This document shows positions 25,805 through 34,933 of a stretch of 64,000 nucleotides of DNA, piece by piece. The stretch covers positions 62,001-126,000 of the forward strand of contig NZ_VSDO01000006.1 of NCBI RefSeq assembly GCF_008084145.1, in the 5' to 3' direction. This stretch comes from Paenibacillus faecis. Its GTDB lineage: Bacteria; Bacillota; Bacilli; Paenibacillales; Paenibacillaceae. Positions within the stretch are counted from its first letter, which is position 1. Every line of letters starts with the position of its first letter. A program made the position numbers and the translations under genes. Below the pieces are notes generated by a model. It was not told the DNA's origin. It ran no database searches and saw only the letters and a program-made list of their open reading frames with translations.

Positions 25805-28800
25805 ATGAAAATACCCCAATACTGGTCTGTTCTGCTCGTCATATCGCTATTGTTTACGCTTTATCCCCCTTTGTCCGGTCATGCGGCGGCCTCTTCCGAA
25901 AACGCCGCCGCCCTACCTGCCGATTTGATAACACAGAAAGAGGAACGTATTTTTCTAAAGGAGGATGTCCCGATGGAGAGCGTTTCGAAAGAAAATACTC
26001 CGGGAAATAACGTGCCGGGTCAAAGTGTGCCGGAAGAGGATAACGTTATTGCACCCGGAGAATTGGAGCTATCCTCTGCGGCCGCGGTGGCACTGGGCAA
26101 GGAATTGGCCCGCGGCAAACCGATCACCGCGTCTTCCGAGGTTTCCTCCAGCGGCCGGGTCGCCGTCAACGCGAACGATGGCGATCTATCCACGCAGTGG
26201 GAGTCGGCAGTCAAACCGGCGTCGATTACGATCGACCTGGAATCGGTCTATCCGGTCGCAGGCATAGCCATGAGCCTGGGACCGAATTGGACGGCGCGAA
26301 CGCAATCCATTGCCGTGGAGGGGAGCCGGGACGGCGAGACATACATGACGCTTGTTCCCGAAGCGAAATATTCGTTCCAAAGAGACCCGAAGCACCGCGT
26401 CGAATTGGGATTCGCACCCGCGGATTTGCGTTATGTCCGGTTCACCGGAACATCCAACTCCAATCCGAACGGCATTCAATTTGCCGAGCTGGAAGTGTAT
26501 CAGGATCCGAATCACGTTCCGCCGGAGTTGCCCGACCTTTCGGTATCCTCGGTTCACCTGGCTCCATCCGTGCCCGAACCGGGAGATGAAGTCGCATTCA
26601 GCGCGGAGATCCGGAATGAAGGAACGGGGGTTGTGACGGATTCGGACATCCTGGTGACGTTCACTTTAAATCCGGCCGTCAACGATACGGCGGTAACCGA
26701 TGCGGTGTATGCCGGGAGTCTGGGACCGGGCGATACGGTAACCGTGACGGGAACGACAACCTGGACGGCTTCCTTGGGCACTTACGCCTTACAAGCCGAG
26801 GTGAGCGCGGAGGTTCAGGAAACGGACAACCGGAACAATGCGAAAGTGGACTATTTTGCCGTGCGGCAGCCGGCTGCGGAGCGGACCGAGTTTGAAGAAC
26901 GGGCAGAGTATATTCTGCAAACTCTCGCCACGAGCGAACCTACGCAGACGGACCGGACGCTGTGGGTGAAGGAAGCCGTTTTCCACGCCCAGGCGAGGTT
27001 TGCGCTCGGCGTTGATGTCGAACAGGGCTTGGAATATATATCCAGTATTAACAATAACCCCGCCGGTGCGTCCATGTTTTTTTACACGGCCAACATCGAC
27101 AGTTATTTGAAATACGGCCATCTGTATCCGGAATCGCTCAGAGAGAAGGTAAAAGCCAATATGCTTGCCGCAGACTACTCCAATAATGGCAGTACGGAGA
27201 ATCACTTTCTCAAATTCCGGACGGCCGGCTATCTGGTAGCCCAGACCTGGCCGGATTGGAGCCAGGCGCAAGCGACGAAGGCGTTCGCCGAACGCGACAT
27301 CGGCGAAATGCTGGAGCGGTTCGTCAAGTACGGCATGAAGGAATACGACTCCACGACGTACTGGGCGCTTTACGTCGAATGTTTGTTAATGCTGCATGAT
27401 CTGGCCGACGATCCGCAAATGAAGCAAAAGGCCAAAATGGCGCTGGACTGGATGATCGCCAATACGGCCGCGGAATGGGTTGACGGATATTGGGTATCTT
27501 CCACGGTTCGCGATTATATGGGGATGAGCCCCAAACTCGGCGCCGCCGGAACGACTATGGCCTGGTTGTATCTTGGCGGAGAAGAGCGGCCGCGTCTTCT
27601 TAATAATGAACTCAATTATCCGGAAGGGATGTATTCCGTAATTGCGGCTGTCTCATCTTACCGTGTGCCGGAATGGATTCGAGCGGCGGCGCTTGAACGG
27701 AGCGAGCCTTATACGAATCTTGAAAGTCATGATCAGTATCCATCGAGCAAACTGAACTGGCCGCACGGGTACCGAAAGACCACCTACATCGATGAACATT
27801 ACGGCGTGGCAAGCCAATTTGACGGTTACGGCACCTTAGGATGGTCGGATCAGTTGCGACGGTGGTTCGTCAGATGGAAATCGGAGGACGCTTTCAGCAC
27901 TTTTTATGTATCTCATCCGAAAAACGGCGCCTTGCAGTCGGGAGCCACGCCATACGAGCAGGTGCTTCAACATGGGGGAACGCTGCTGACCGTGACCCAT
28001 ATTCCGGCGAGCGATCCGAAGCCGTATATCGCCGGGCCGCTGCCGTCCGGCGTCATCGAGACGGTGGAAGATTCAAGCGGCTGGATCTTTGCGCATGAAG
28101 GCAACGTGCTGCTGGCGGTCAAAATCATCAAGCCTTACAGCTGGGCCGAAGAGTCGGTCGGGCCGCTGGTCATCCCCGTCCTTCGCAGCGAAGGCCTGAA
28201 GAATGCGGTGATCGTGGAGACGGCCAAACCGGGGGACTACGCCGAAGCCGGGGATGACAGCATGACGGCGGACGAACGGCGGACTAGCGAACTCGCCCGC
28301 TTCAGGGAAGCCATCAAAGCCGGCACGAAGGTGGATGCCGCCGGGTTGGAGAATGCGAATCCCGCTGTCGTCTATCATTCGCTTGCCGGGGATACGTTAA
28401 GCCTGACCTTCAACGGGGAACGAAGCGTTAACGGGGAACCCGTCGATTATTCATCGTGGCCGCTCATCGACAATCCGTTTATGCGTCAGGAGGTGGGAAG
28501 CCCAATCTTTACGCTGATGCATGACGGGGAGACCAGCGAATATGATTTTGACAATTGGACCATCCATACACCGGAAGCGGAACCTGACATGTCCGTGACC
28601 GGCGTTGGAACCGTACCGGATACTCCTCAAGCCGGCCAAGAGGTCACCTTCAAGGCAAAGGTTCGAAACGCCGGTTTGTCCGATACGCCGGGAGGTTTTG
28701 AGGTGGTGTTCAGCTTGAACGGCAATCCCGTTTCCACGATCGTCCATGCGGATAAGCTCGCCGCAGGCGAGACAGTTACGGTGTCCAGTGAACCTTGGAA

Positions 28801-30133
28801 ATTTGAAGCTGAAGGAACCTACTCGCTATCCGTCTCGGTCCGAGCCGTGGATTGGCGGGAACCGGATCAGAGCAACAATCGATACGATCGTTCGATCGAG
28901 GTGGCCGGAGCGCTGCGCCAGCTGTTCGCGGACGATTTCGAAGGCGACATCGTCACGAAGTGGGACAGCGGCGGAAGCGTTGGCAGCTGGTCTCATGCGA
29001 ACGATCCTGCGGTCGGTTCGATGGTGATGAAGGGAACGAGTACGGCGACTAACGGAAATCCGGTCCGTAAAGTGGCAAAATCCGCGGCGTGGACCGATTA
29101 CGAACGTACGAACCGGGATTATGATTTTTCTTTTAAAGCCAGGTACTCAGTCGGTACAACCGGTGGCGGTTCCGGCGAGCAAATGCGGGCCCTCGTCCGG
29201 TTCGCCAACGTGCAGGCTTATTCATTTTTTGAATTTAGCGCCCGCACCAACGAGGTTTCCTTCTGGAAATATACTTCCGAACAAGGCTTTATCAATTTGT
29301 CCGGGCCGGTTTCGATCGCTGCCAAGCTTCCCGATTTCGATTTCAACCAATACAACGATTATAAAATTCGCGGGGAAGGCGATGTCATTTCCTTGTCGAT
29401 CAATGGCCGACTGATTATGGAAACGAAGCAGATTTCGGACATCACGGGCGGTTCGGTTGGCTTTATGAACCGGAATTCGGAACTGTGGATCGACCAAGTG
29501 CGCGTTCAAACGATTGAAGACGAGGTTCCGGGTCCCGGCGACTCCACTTCGTTTGACTTTGAATTCATAGGCGCGGCACCCGGACAGAACGGAGAGGTCG
29601 TGGTGGATCTGAAGGCTTCGCAGGCATCGGACTTGTATGGATTTGTATTTGATCTGGACTATGATCGGGAGAAACTGAAGCTGACCCGCGCCCAGGCCAA
29701 TGACGAGTTCGGAGAACATGCCTACGTGACATTCCAAGAAAGAGTGGACAGGGTGAGAATCGTCGGGACCCGAACCGCCCTGGACGGAGAATCGGGGGTA
29801 GATGGCGATGCTCGATTGCTGAGGCTCGTTTTCAATCGGCTGAAACCGTTGAATGAATTTGAATTAACGCTGATGGCTGGCTCCGATTATTCCGACAGCA
29901 CCGGGAAGCGGACGATTCTTGAATCGCCGATTCACAAGACCCTCTTGCTCCTGGCGGCCGACGTCAACGGGGATGGGAAGGTTGGCATTGACGACTTGGT
30001 GCTGGTCGCGAAAGCTTTTGGTGCGAGAAGCGGAGACGAGGGCTACAAGGCGGCATGCGACGTCAATCGGGACGGCGTCATCGACATTGAGGATCTCAGT
30101 TACGTAGCTCTTCAAATCCTGCAGTCCGAATAA
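25805..30133 (+). CDS. Secreted multidomain protein: F5/8C, CARDB, putative polysaccharide-lyase-like toroid, cohesin and dockerin
   Basis: 1442-aa exported protein. Order: signal peptide; discoidin F5/8C carbohydrate-binding domain (about 95-240); CARDB domain (about 245-350); an alpha/alpha-helical region followed by a beta-rich part (about 360-920) that resembles heparinase/alginate-lyase architecture but was not matched to a family; second CARDB (about 925-1035); LamG-like beta domain (about 1040-1240); cohesin-like domain (about 1250-1375); complete two-loop dockerin (DVNGDGKVGIDDL and DVNRDGVIDIEDL). ATG 25805 has AGGAGG 6 bases upstream; an ATG at 25790 precedes the ribosome site and is rejected. 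A lyase role would fit the GH105 gene downstream, but it is inference. Confidence 0.8.
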   Translation: MKIPQYWSVLLVISLLFTLYPPLSGHAAASSENAAALPADLITQKEERIFLKEDVPMESVSKENTPGNNVPGQSVPEEDNVIAPGELELSSAAAVALGKELARGKPITASSEVSSSGRVAVNANDGDLSTQWESAVKPASITIDLESVYPVAGIAMSLGPNWTARTQSIAVEGSRDGETYMTLVPEAKYSFQRDPKHRVELGFAPADLRYVRFTGTSNSNPNGIQFAELEVYQDPNHVPPELPDLSVSSVHLAPSVPEPGDEVAFSAEIRNEGTGVVTDSDILVTFTLNPAVNDTAVTDAVYAGSLGPGDTVTVTGTTTWTASLGTYALQAEVSAEVQETDNRNNAKVDYFAVRQPAAERTEFEERAEYILQTLATSEPTQTDRTLWVKEAVFHAQARFALGVDVEQGLEYISSINNNPAGASMFFYTANIDSYLKYGHLYPESLREKVKANMLAADYSNNGSTENHFLKFRTAGYLVAQTWPDWSQAQATKAFAERDIGEMLERFVKYGMKEYDSTTYWALYVECLLMLHDLADDPQMKQKAKMALDWMIANTAAEWVDGYWVSSTVRDYMGMSPKLGAAGTTMAWLYLGGEERPRLLNNELNYPEGMYSVIAAVSSYRVPEWIRAAALERSEPYTNLESHDQYPSSKLNWPHGYRKTTYIDEHYGVASQFDGYGTLGWSDQLRRWFVRWKSEDAFSTFYVSHPKNGALQSGATPYEQVLQHGGTLLTVTHIPASDPKPYIAGPLPSGVIETVEDSSGWIFAHEGNVLLAVKIIKPYSWAEESVGPLVIPVLRSEGLKNAVIVETAKPGDYAEAGDDSMTADERRTSELARFREAIKAGTKVDAAGLENANPAVVYHSLAGDTLSLTFNGERSVNGEPVDYSSWPLIDNPFMRQEVGSPIFTLMHDGETSEYDFDNWTIHTPEAEPDMSVTGVGTVPDTPQAGQEVTFKAKVRNAGLSDTPGGFEVVFSLNGNPVSTIVHADKLAAGETVTVSSEPWKFEAEGTYSLSVSVRAVDWREPDQSNNRYDRSIEVAGALRQLFADDFEGDIVTKWDSGGSVGSWSHANDPAVGSMVMKGTSTATNGNPVRKVAKSAAWTDYERTNRDYDFSFKARYSVGTTGGGSGEQMRALVRFANVQAYSFFEFSARTNEVSFWKYTSEQGFINLSGPVSIAAKLPDFDFNQYNDYKIRGEGDVISLSINGRLIMETKQISDITGGSVGFMNRNSELWIDQVRVQTIEDEVPGPGDSTSFDFEFIGAAPGQNGEVVVDLKASQASDLYGFVFDLDYDREKLKLTRAQANDEFGEHAYVTFQERVDRVRIVGTRTALDGESGVDGDARLLRLVFNRLKPLNEFELTLMAGSDYSDSTGKRTILESPIHKTLLLLAADVNGDGKVGIDDLVLVAKAFGARSGDEGYKAACDVNRDGVIDIEDLSYVALQILQSE

Positions 30134-30152
30134 ACCTAATAATGATTTCCCC

Positions 30153-30187
30153 TGCGGCTTCGCCGATAATGACGGAAGTTGCAGGGG
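30153..30187 (+). promoter_or_regulatory. Intercistronic hairpin
   Basis: CCCCTGC (30153-30159) pairs with GCAGGGG (30181-30187), with a CGGC/GCCG hairpin nested inside. No T tract follows, so it is more likely an mRNA stability or processing element than a terminator. Confidence 0.4.
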
Positions 30188-30205
30188 ATCCTGGGAGGAA
30201 GCCGT

Positions 30206-30763
30206 ATGAGAGCAGTGAAGACCGGGCTGGCGTGTTTAGCGATGTTGTCGGCATGTTTCGCCTTGGCCGCAAATCCTGTTCAGGCCGAGGGAAGGACGAA
30301 AAGCCAAATCGAACTGTTTTTGCAAGACCAGGATGCCGTGTTGAAGCGAGGCTCCTTCGTGGACATATCCGTCAAGACCCAGGATGTTCCGGGGTTGTTC
30401 GGCATCCAATTCGAACTTGTCTACGACCCGGATCTTCTTGAGCTACCCGGCAAGAACAGCGTGGAAATCTCCGAATCTTTCCAGGCTTGGGTGATCAAGA
30501 ACGATCCGGAAACCGGAATAATCCAAATCGCGGCCACTAGAAAATCGCTGCCTGAGGATGCAGAGGAAAACCTTCCGCTGGCAAAGTTCCGCTTCCGTAC
30601 GTTGACCAGCGGAAACGCGGAGGTTTCTCTGCAGGAGATCAAAGCCGTCGATGCGGTCCCACGGGAAATTCAGTTGAGTTCCGCCGAGGAACCTGTCGTA
30701 GAAATTTCGATCAAAGATCCCGCTGCAAATGCAGGAAAAGGCCGGCGGGATGGGGGGAGTTAA
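30206..30763 (+). CDS. Secreted free-standing cohesin-domain protein
   Basis: 185-aa protein: signal peptide (residues 1 to about 29, cleavage near VQAEG) followed by one cohesin fold (IELFLQDQDAVLKRGSFVDISVKTQDVPGLFGIQFELVYDPDLLEL ... LAKFRFRTL...VSLQEIKAVD). ATG 30206 follows GGGAGGAA. There is no dockerin, no membrane anchor and no surface-layer motif. It could cap, bridge or recruit the dockerin-bearing enzymes encoded just upstream. The similarity of the cohesin domains to those in the two large proteins suggests local duplication. Confidence 0.8.
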   Translation: MRAVKTGLACLAMLSACFALAANPVQAEGRTKSQIELFLQDQDAVLKRGSFVDISVKTQDVPGLFGIQFELVYDPDLLELPGKNSVEISESFQAWVIKNDPETGIIQIAATRKSLPEDAEENLPLAKFRFRTLTSGNAEVSLQEIKAVDAVPREIQLSSAEEPVVEISIKDPAANAGKGRRDGGS

Positions 30764-30764
30764 G

Positions 30765-31826
30765 TTGGCGACCTCAATTGAGCCGGTATACCGTTACATG
30801 ATGCACAGCCATGAGGAGGAGTGGGGAGACCACCCATGGCGGGATTGGGCCATGAATATTCACCGTTGGGATTGGAATCCCGGCGTGGCGATCCTAGCGG
30901 CGATGGAATATTTTAAGGTGACGGATCGCCGTGAAGTTCTGAACGAAATCGTCTGCTGGGTCAATCAAAATGAGCCCCCGTTTCATGGTGGAAGCATGGT
31001 GATTAATTCAGTGGCGCCGTTTGCGGTCTATCCGGATCTGTTCCGAGTTACCGCCGATGAATCTTACAAGCAAACGGCCATGAAGATCGCCGATTGGCTC
31101 ATCGAAAGAGCCCCGCGGACGAAAGAAAGCGCGTTCGAGCATACGGTGACCGAGAGCGAAGCGTTCCGCGAGCAGGTGTGGGCCGACACCGTTTTTATGG
31201 CGGTCGTGTTTCTTGCAAGATCGGCCCGCTTGTTCCGGGACGAACATTATGCGCAAGAAGCCGCAAGTCAGCTTTTGGTACATTACCGGTTGCTGCAGGA
31301 TGTCGAAACGAACTTGTTTTTCCACGGATATAACTGTTCTTTAAAATCCCACATGTCGGCCGCGAGATGGACCCGGGCAAACGCCTGGATGGCGCTGGGA
31401 ACGCCCATGATTTACCGGGAGATCCAGGGTTTGTGCGAAGTTCCTCAAGAAATCGGAACCCGTTACCGGGAGATGATGCAAGCGATACGAGCGGTACAGC
31501 GCGACGACGGGCTGTGGCCGACCGTGCTGGACCGCCCAGATTACGTACCGGAAACCTCGGGAAGCGCCGGTATCGCCTGCGGTATAATCCACGGTATAAG
31601 CCAAGGGTTGCTGGACGATTCGTTCCGCGAATGCGCGCTGAATGCGGCGGAAGGCGTAAGTGCGCAAATCGGCGCGGACGGAAGGGTGTCGGGCGTATCG
31701 GGGGGGACCCCGGTGCTCGCTTCGGTTGATGATTACAATCGGGTTCCTGTTTTTCCTACGTTATACGGGCAAGGGCTGGTACTGATGCTGCTCACTACAC
31801 TGCACGATGAGCGCACGCGTTCTTGA
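30765..31826 (+). CDS. GH105 family unsaturated rhamnogalacturonyl/glucuronyl hydrolase (YteR/YesR type)
   Basis: 353-aa alpha/alpha-barrel hydrolase. Family landmarks are WDWNPGVAILAAMEYF, the catalytic Asp region EQVWADTVFMAVVFLARSA, HMSAARWTRANAWMALG and the late YVPETSGSAGIACGIIHGI. No signal peptide, so cytoplasmic. It removes the 4,5-unsaturated uronyl residue that polysaccharide lyases leave on oligosaccharides, linking the locus to a uronate-containing polymer such as pectin (rhamnogalacturonan) or a glucuronan. TTG 30765 lies one base after the previous stop with GGGGGGAG upstream; ATG 30750 is an alternative start. Confidence 0.88.
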   Translation: MATSIEPVYRYMMHSHEEEWGDHPWRDWAMNIHRWDWNPGVAILAAMEYFKVTDRREVLNEIVCWVNQNEPPFHGGSMVINSVAPFAVYPDLFRVTADESYKQTAMKIADWLIERAPRTKESAFEHTVTESEAFREQVWADTVFMAVVFLARSARLFRDEHYAQEAASQLLVHYRLLQDVETNLFFHGYNCSLKSHMSAARWTRANAWMALGTPMIYREIQGLCEVPQEIGTRYREMMQAIRAVQRDDGLWPTVLDRPDYVPETSGSAGIACGIIHGISQGLLDDSFRECALNAAEGVSAQIGADGRVSGVSGGTPVLASVDDYNRVPVFPTLYGQGLVLMLLTTLHDERTRS

Positions 31827-31875
31827 ATTTCGCGGCTTCGTTCGATAGTTCCATTTTAGGGGCATACACCCACAG

Positions 31876-31902
31876 CCTCAATCCTGACGGATTGGGGTTG
31901 TT
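31876..31902 (+). terminator. Terminator-like hairpin after the GH105 gene
   Basis: CCTCAATCC / GGATTGGGG (31876-31884, 31889-31897) with TGAC loop and a weak TTGTTG tail. The rest of the 218-base gap 31827-32044 holds no gene; ATGTGTAATTCACAT at 31999-32013 is an imperfect palindrome before the next gene. Confidence 0.5.
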
Positions 31903-32044
31903 GCCGTTAACGGAACGCCACACTAGAGACGGATATTTATATATCCAGGAAGCTTATTTTTGGAATGGAACAAAACGCCTTCCTTTTGCGTTAATACTAT
32001 GTGTAATTCACATGATAAATTGACATGAGACGGGAGTGGCTTTA

Positions 32045-32902
32045 ATGAACCGAGGAATAGGATGGGTGACCGCGTCAGCGCTCTTGCTGCTGGCTTTGAC
32101 GGGGTGTGCCGGACATGAAGCGGGAAAAACGGATACCCCAGGAGCAGGAAATACAGCGGCAGATCGCCTGCAGGAAAAACCGGCTTCTTCAGGAACGGAG
32201 ATGAAGCAGGGCGAGAAGAGCGATCCGGCCACGAATGAGACCGTAGAAAATAGCTTGGCCTATTACGAGCCTGATTTGGAAATCAAGCAGGAAGCGCAGG
32301 AGGGCAAGGTAGTCTGGATGTCGGGCCATGTCGAGTTGGTGATTGAGAAGTCGCCGAAGGAAGTGCACGCATTGAGCGTGAAAACCAATGGGAAGACCTA
32401 TTCGCTTAAACCGGAACGTGAACCAAGCTCGGTCGAAGCCATGGCTCTGTCCGTAACCGGGAAATTTTTGGCCGTGGATCTTTTTCAGAACAACGTTGGC
32501 CATGAGATCCTCATTCTCAATCTGGAGAACGGGGATCAAATAAATCTTAATCAGCTGGCCTCCGGGAAAAACGAGGGAGTTGAGACGATCCACGCCTACA
32601 ACTGGTCGCCGGATGGAAGCATTTTGGCTTACGCCTACGGCGATACAAGTTCCAGCAGTATTGCAGCGTACGATTTTGAAAAAGAAACCGCACTGAATTT
32701 GGCGGAAGATGCCCCATATATTTCGACAGCTTATATTTTGTGGAGTACGGACGGTGAAGTGATCGACGCCATCAGTGAACAGCCTTCGGATCAATTCAAA
32801 TTGCACCGCTATTCCGTGAAAGGCGGAACGGTTGAAGAAGTTGCGGACGTAAAGCGCGAAGAACTTCAGCGATACAATAAATACAGACCTAGCGCTCCAT
32901 GA
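32045..32902 (+). CDS. Lipoprotein with WD40/TolB-like C-terminal region, function unknown
   Basis: 285-aa predicted lipoprotein: signal MNRGIGWVTASALLLLALTGC with lipobox LALTGC, a low-complexity linker rich in Glu/Lys/Thr, then a beta-rich part with repeats such as YNWSPDGSILAYAYGDTSSSSIAAYDF and ILWSTDGEVIDAIS that look like beta-propeller blades. ATG 32045 is 8 bases after GGGAG; a GTG at 32036 overlaps that site. Its stop overlaps the VanZ start (ATGA), so the two are coupled. Confidence 0.75.
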   Translation: MNRGIGWVTASALLLLALTGCAGHEAGKTDTPGAGNTAADRLQEKPASSGTEMKQGEKSDPATNETVENSLAYYEPDLEIKQEAQEGKVVWMSGHVELVIEKSPKEVHALSVKTNGKTYSLKPEREPSSVEAMALSVTGKFLAVDLFQNNVGHEILILNLENGDQINLNQLASGKNEGVETIHAYNWSPDGSILAYAYGDTSSSSIAAYDFEKETALNLAEDAPYISTAYILWSTDGEVIDAISEQPSDQFKLHRYSVKGGTVEEVADVKREELQRYNKYRPSAP

Positions 32903-33312
32903 GAAGAGTCGTTTTTCTGGTTATAACGGGCTACACTTTACTGATCGGCTATTGGATGCTGTTCGGATTCGGTAGAGAGCCCCAGCCCGGTTATTTATTT
33001 AACTTAAAGCCCTTATGTACCATTCGTCAGTTTTTGCAGGTAGACCATTTTAGTCCTAAAGTGTGGATGATGAACTTGGTTGGTAATGTCGGGGTTTTTG
33101 TGCCCTACGGGGTGCTGCTTCCTCTCTTTCTGAAGGAGGGGAGACTGCTACTTAAATCGTTGTGCCTATTTTTAAGTGGCGTCTTCGTGCTGGAGTCTTT
33201 ACAGTTACTCACCAAAAGGGGAAGCTGGGACATCGATGATTTTATATTAAACACGCTCGGCTTCCTTCTTGGTTATGGCTTGTACCTCATTCTCAAAAGA
33301 TCCGGGAGGTGA
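32899..33312 (+). CDS. VanZ-family membrane protein
   Basis: 137-aa protein with four hydrophobic segments. The VanZ-like landmarks are the N-terminal helix, FNLKPLCTIRQF, the NLVGNVGVFVPYGVLLPL segment and the C-terminal DIDDFILNTLGFLLGYGLYLIL. VanZ relatives are linked to glycopeptide tolerance and polar-lipid or sugar-permeability traits. Here there is no van cluster, so a resistance role is not supported. Confidence 0.85.
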   Translation: MRRVVFLVITGYTLLIGYWMLFGFGREPQPGYLFNLKPLCTIRQFLQVDHFSPKVWMMNLVGNVGVFVPYGVLLPLFLKEGRLLLKSLCLFLSGVFVLESLQLLTKRGSWDIDDFILNTLGFLLGYGLYLILKRSGR

Positions 33313-34105
33313 TTACCTTAGGGTTGTTCTATAGAGATGTCGGACCAAGTCGGGCACCGCTGCTGGTATTTCTGCATGGCGGGGGCGTCGGCGGCTGGAT
33401 GTGGGAGAAACAGGTGGAGTTCTTCTTTCGTGACTACCGCTGTTTAGTGCCGGATTTGCCCGGGCACGGCGAAAGCGAAAGCCGGACGTTCAGCATGTCC
33501 CAAAGCGCCGAGGAAATCCTATCCTTGATAAAATCAAATCAAAACGGGGCCCCCATCACATTGGTTGGATTTTCACTCGGCACCCAAGTTATCGTCAAAA
33601 TGCTAAGTCTCGATCCCTGGTTAGCCGACTACGCGGTCATCAATAGCGCGTTAACCGTCCCTTGACTTGGATACAGCCGTGGATTGGAACCTCCGTGAGA
33701 ATGACGCACGGTTTGCTGCGGTACCGGGCATTTGCCAAACTCCAGGCCAAGCAGCTATACATAGACAAAGACATGTTTGAACAGTACTACGAGGATTCTC
33801 TAAAGATCGGACCGGAATTGCTTACGGAAATACTCAAAGAGAATATGTCTTTCGCCATTCCGGACAGCTTTAAGCAGACGCGTGCCAAAGTGTTGATTAC
33901 CGTAGGACAAGGGGAGAAGAAAATCATGATGCGTTCGGCGAAAGACCTCCTGATAAACCTTCAAGGAAGTCAGGGAGTTATCGGTATGGGCTTCGGACAC
34001 GGCTTTCCATTAGCGAGACCGATGTTCTTCAATGAAACGGTGGAATCCTGGATTCAGGAGAAGAGGTTGCCGAACGGTCTTTTTACCGTTGGTATAGGAG
34101 GATGA
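33309..34105 (+). pseudogene. Alpha/beta hydrolase, frameshifted
   Basis: The first half (33309-33665) has the oxyanion region FLHGGGVGGWMWE, PGHGESES and the nucleophile elbow VGFSLGT, then runs into TGA at 33663. The second half (33662-34105) continues in the -1 frame with the cap and C-terminal parts, including the late GFGHGFPLARP motif that supplies the catalytic His. Together they make one normal hydrolase of about 265 aa. The shift lies in GTCCCTTGAC, next to a CCC run. The start is unclear because GGGAGG overlaps the GTG at 33309. It may be a true pseudogene or an assembly error. Confidence 0.8.
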
Positions 34106-34106
34106 C

Positions 34107-34916
34107 ATGGAGTTAAAGCAGTTGTTGCAAGACATTAAAGAACATGACAATAAGATCCCCGAAGGAACGGACACGGAGCGGTTGGTGGAGGAGATGCTGC
34201 GTGAAATCGGCTCCATCGATTTCGAGCTACGGGATGATCTTATCTATTTTACTTTTTATCATTGGATCCAGAGAAACGTGTTAAGTCCGGAAACGATGAA
34301 AAATATGCTCTATACAAGTCTTGACGAGGACCACCTGTTCCTTGGACTGGGGAGTTCGGATGAGGACACGGTGTTTACCCGCTCCTTTTCGGTGTTGATA
34401 TCTCCGCTTATCCTGGAATGCCATCTTTCCAGGCCCTTTTTATCCGAGGAAGATATTCGCCATGTTTTTGAGCGGCTCTGCCGCTATTTTAGAGAGGAGA
34501 ACGATTTGAGAGGGTACGTGGAGGCTAAGGGGTGGGCACATGCGGTGGCTCATACCTCCGATGCTTTCGAAACCCTCGTAAAATGTCGAGGCATAACGAG
34601 AAACGATCAGCTTGCGATCATGGAACTAATCCTCGAAAAAATCCAGGTAAATACGCATTACTTTGTCGATGGTGAAGATGAAAGGATGGCGGAAGTCGTA
34701 AATACGATCATCAAGAAAGGTCTTTTGGGCGATGATCCGATAGTAGCCTGGGTGCATAAAGTAACGAAGTTTAACACCATCGGAAAATATCCCGAAGACA
34801 GCATTATTCGCGGGAACGTGCGAAATCTTTTGAGAAGCGTCTATTTTAAATGTGCGGAGCAGAACAAGGACTCCAAAATCGCAAAGGCGATTGTTCATGC
34901 CTTGGGTCAAATTTAA
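34107..34916 (+). CDS. DUF2785 domain protein
   Basis: 269-aa soluble, mostly helical protein. It shows the DUF2785 pattern: an N-terminal LLQDIKEHDNKIPEG, the middle FLGLGSSDEDTVFTRSFSVLIS, then DLRGYVEAKGWAHAVAHTSDAF. The function of the family is unknown. GGAGG lies 7 bases before the ATG; the gene directly follows the broken hydrolase. Confidence 0.8.
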   Translation: MELKQLLQDIKEHDNKIPEGTDTERLVEEMLREIGSIDFELRDDLIYFTFYHWIQRNVLSPETMKNMLYTSLDEDHLFLGLGSSDEDTVFTRSFSVLISPLILECHLSRPFLSEEDIRHVFERLCRYFREENDLRGYVEAKGWAHAVAHTSDAFETLVKCRGITRNDQLAIMELILEKIQVNTHYFVDGEDERMAEVVNTIIKKGLLGDDPIVAWVHKVTKFNTIGKYPEDSIIRGNVRNLLRSVYFKCAEQNKDSKIAKAIVHALGQI

Positions 34917-34933
34917 AAAGGGGAGGGCCTTTC

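Noticed and set aside
31823-32023. 66-codon frame after the GH105 gene
   Set aside because: TTG start without a ribosome site, crosses the terminator-like hairpin and shows no domain.
32899-33312. Glycopeptide resistance role for the VanZ-like gene
   Set aside because: No vanHAX-type ligase or dehydrogenase genes are present; VanZ-like proteins are common outside resistance clusters.
33655-33668. Programmed -1 frameshift in the hydrolase
   Set aside because: No heptameric slippery sequence or obvious downstream pseudoknot; the family is not known to use recoding. A mutation or read error is simpler.
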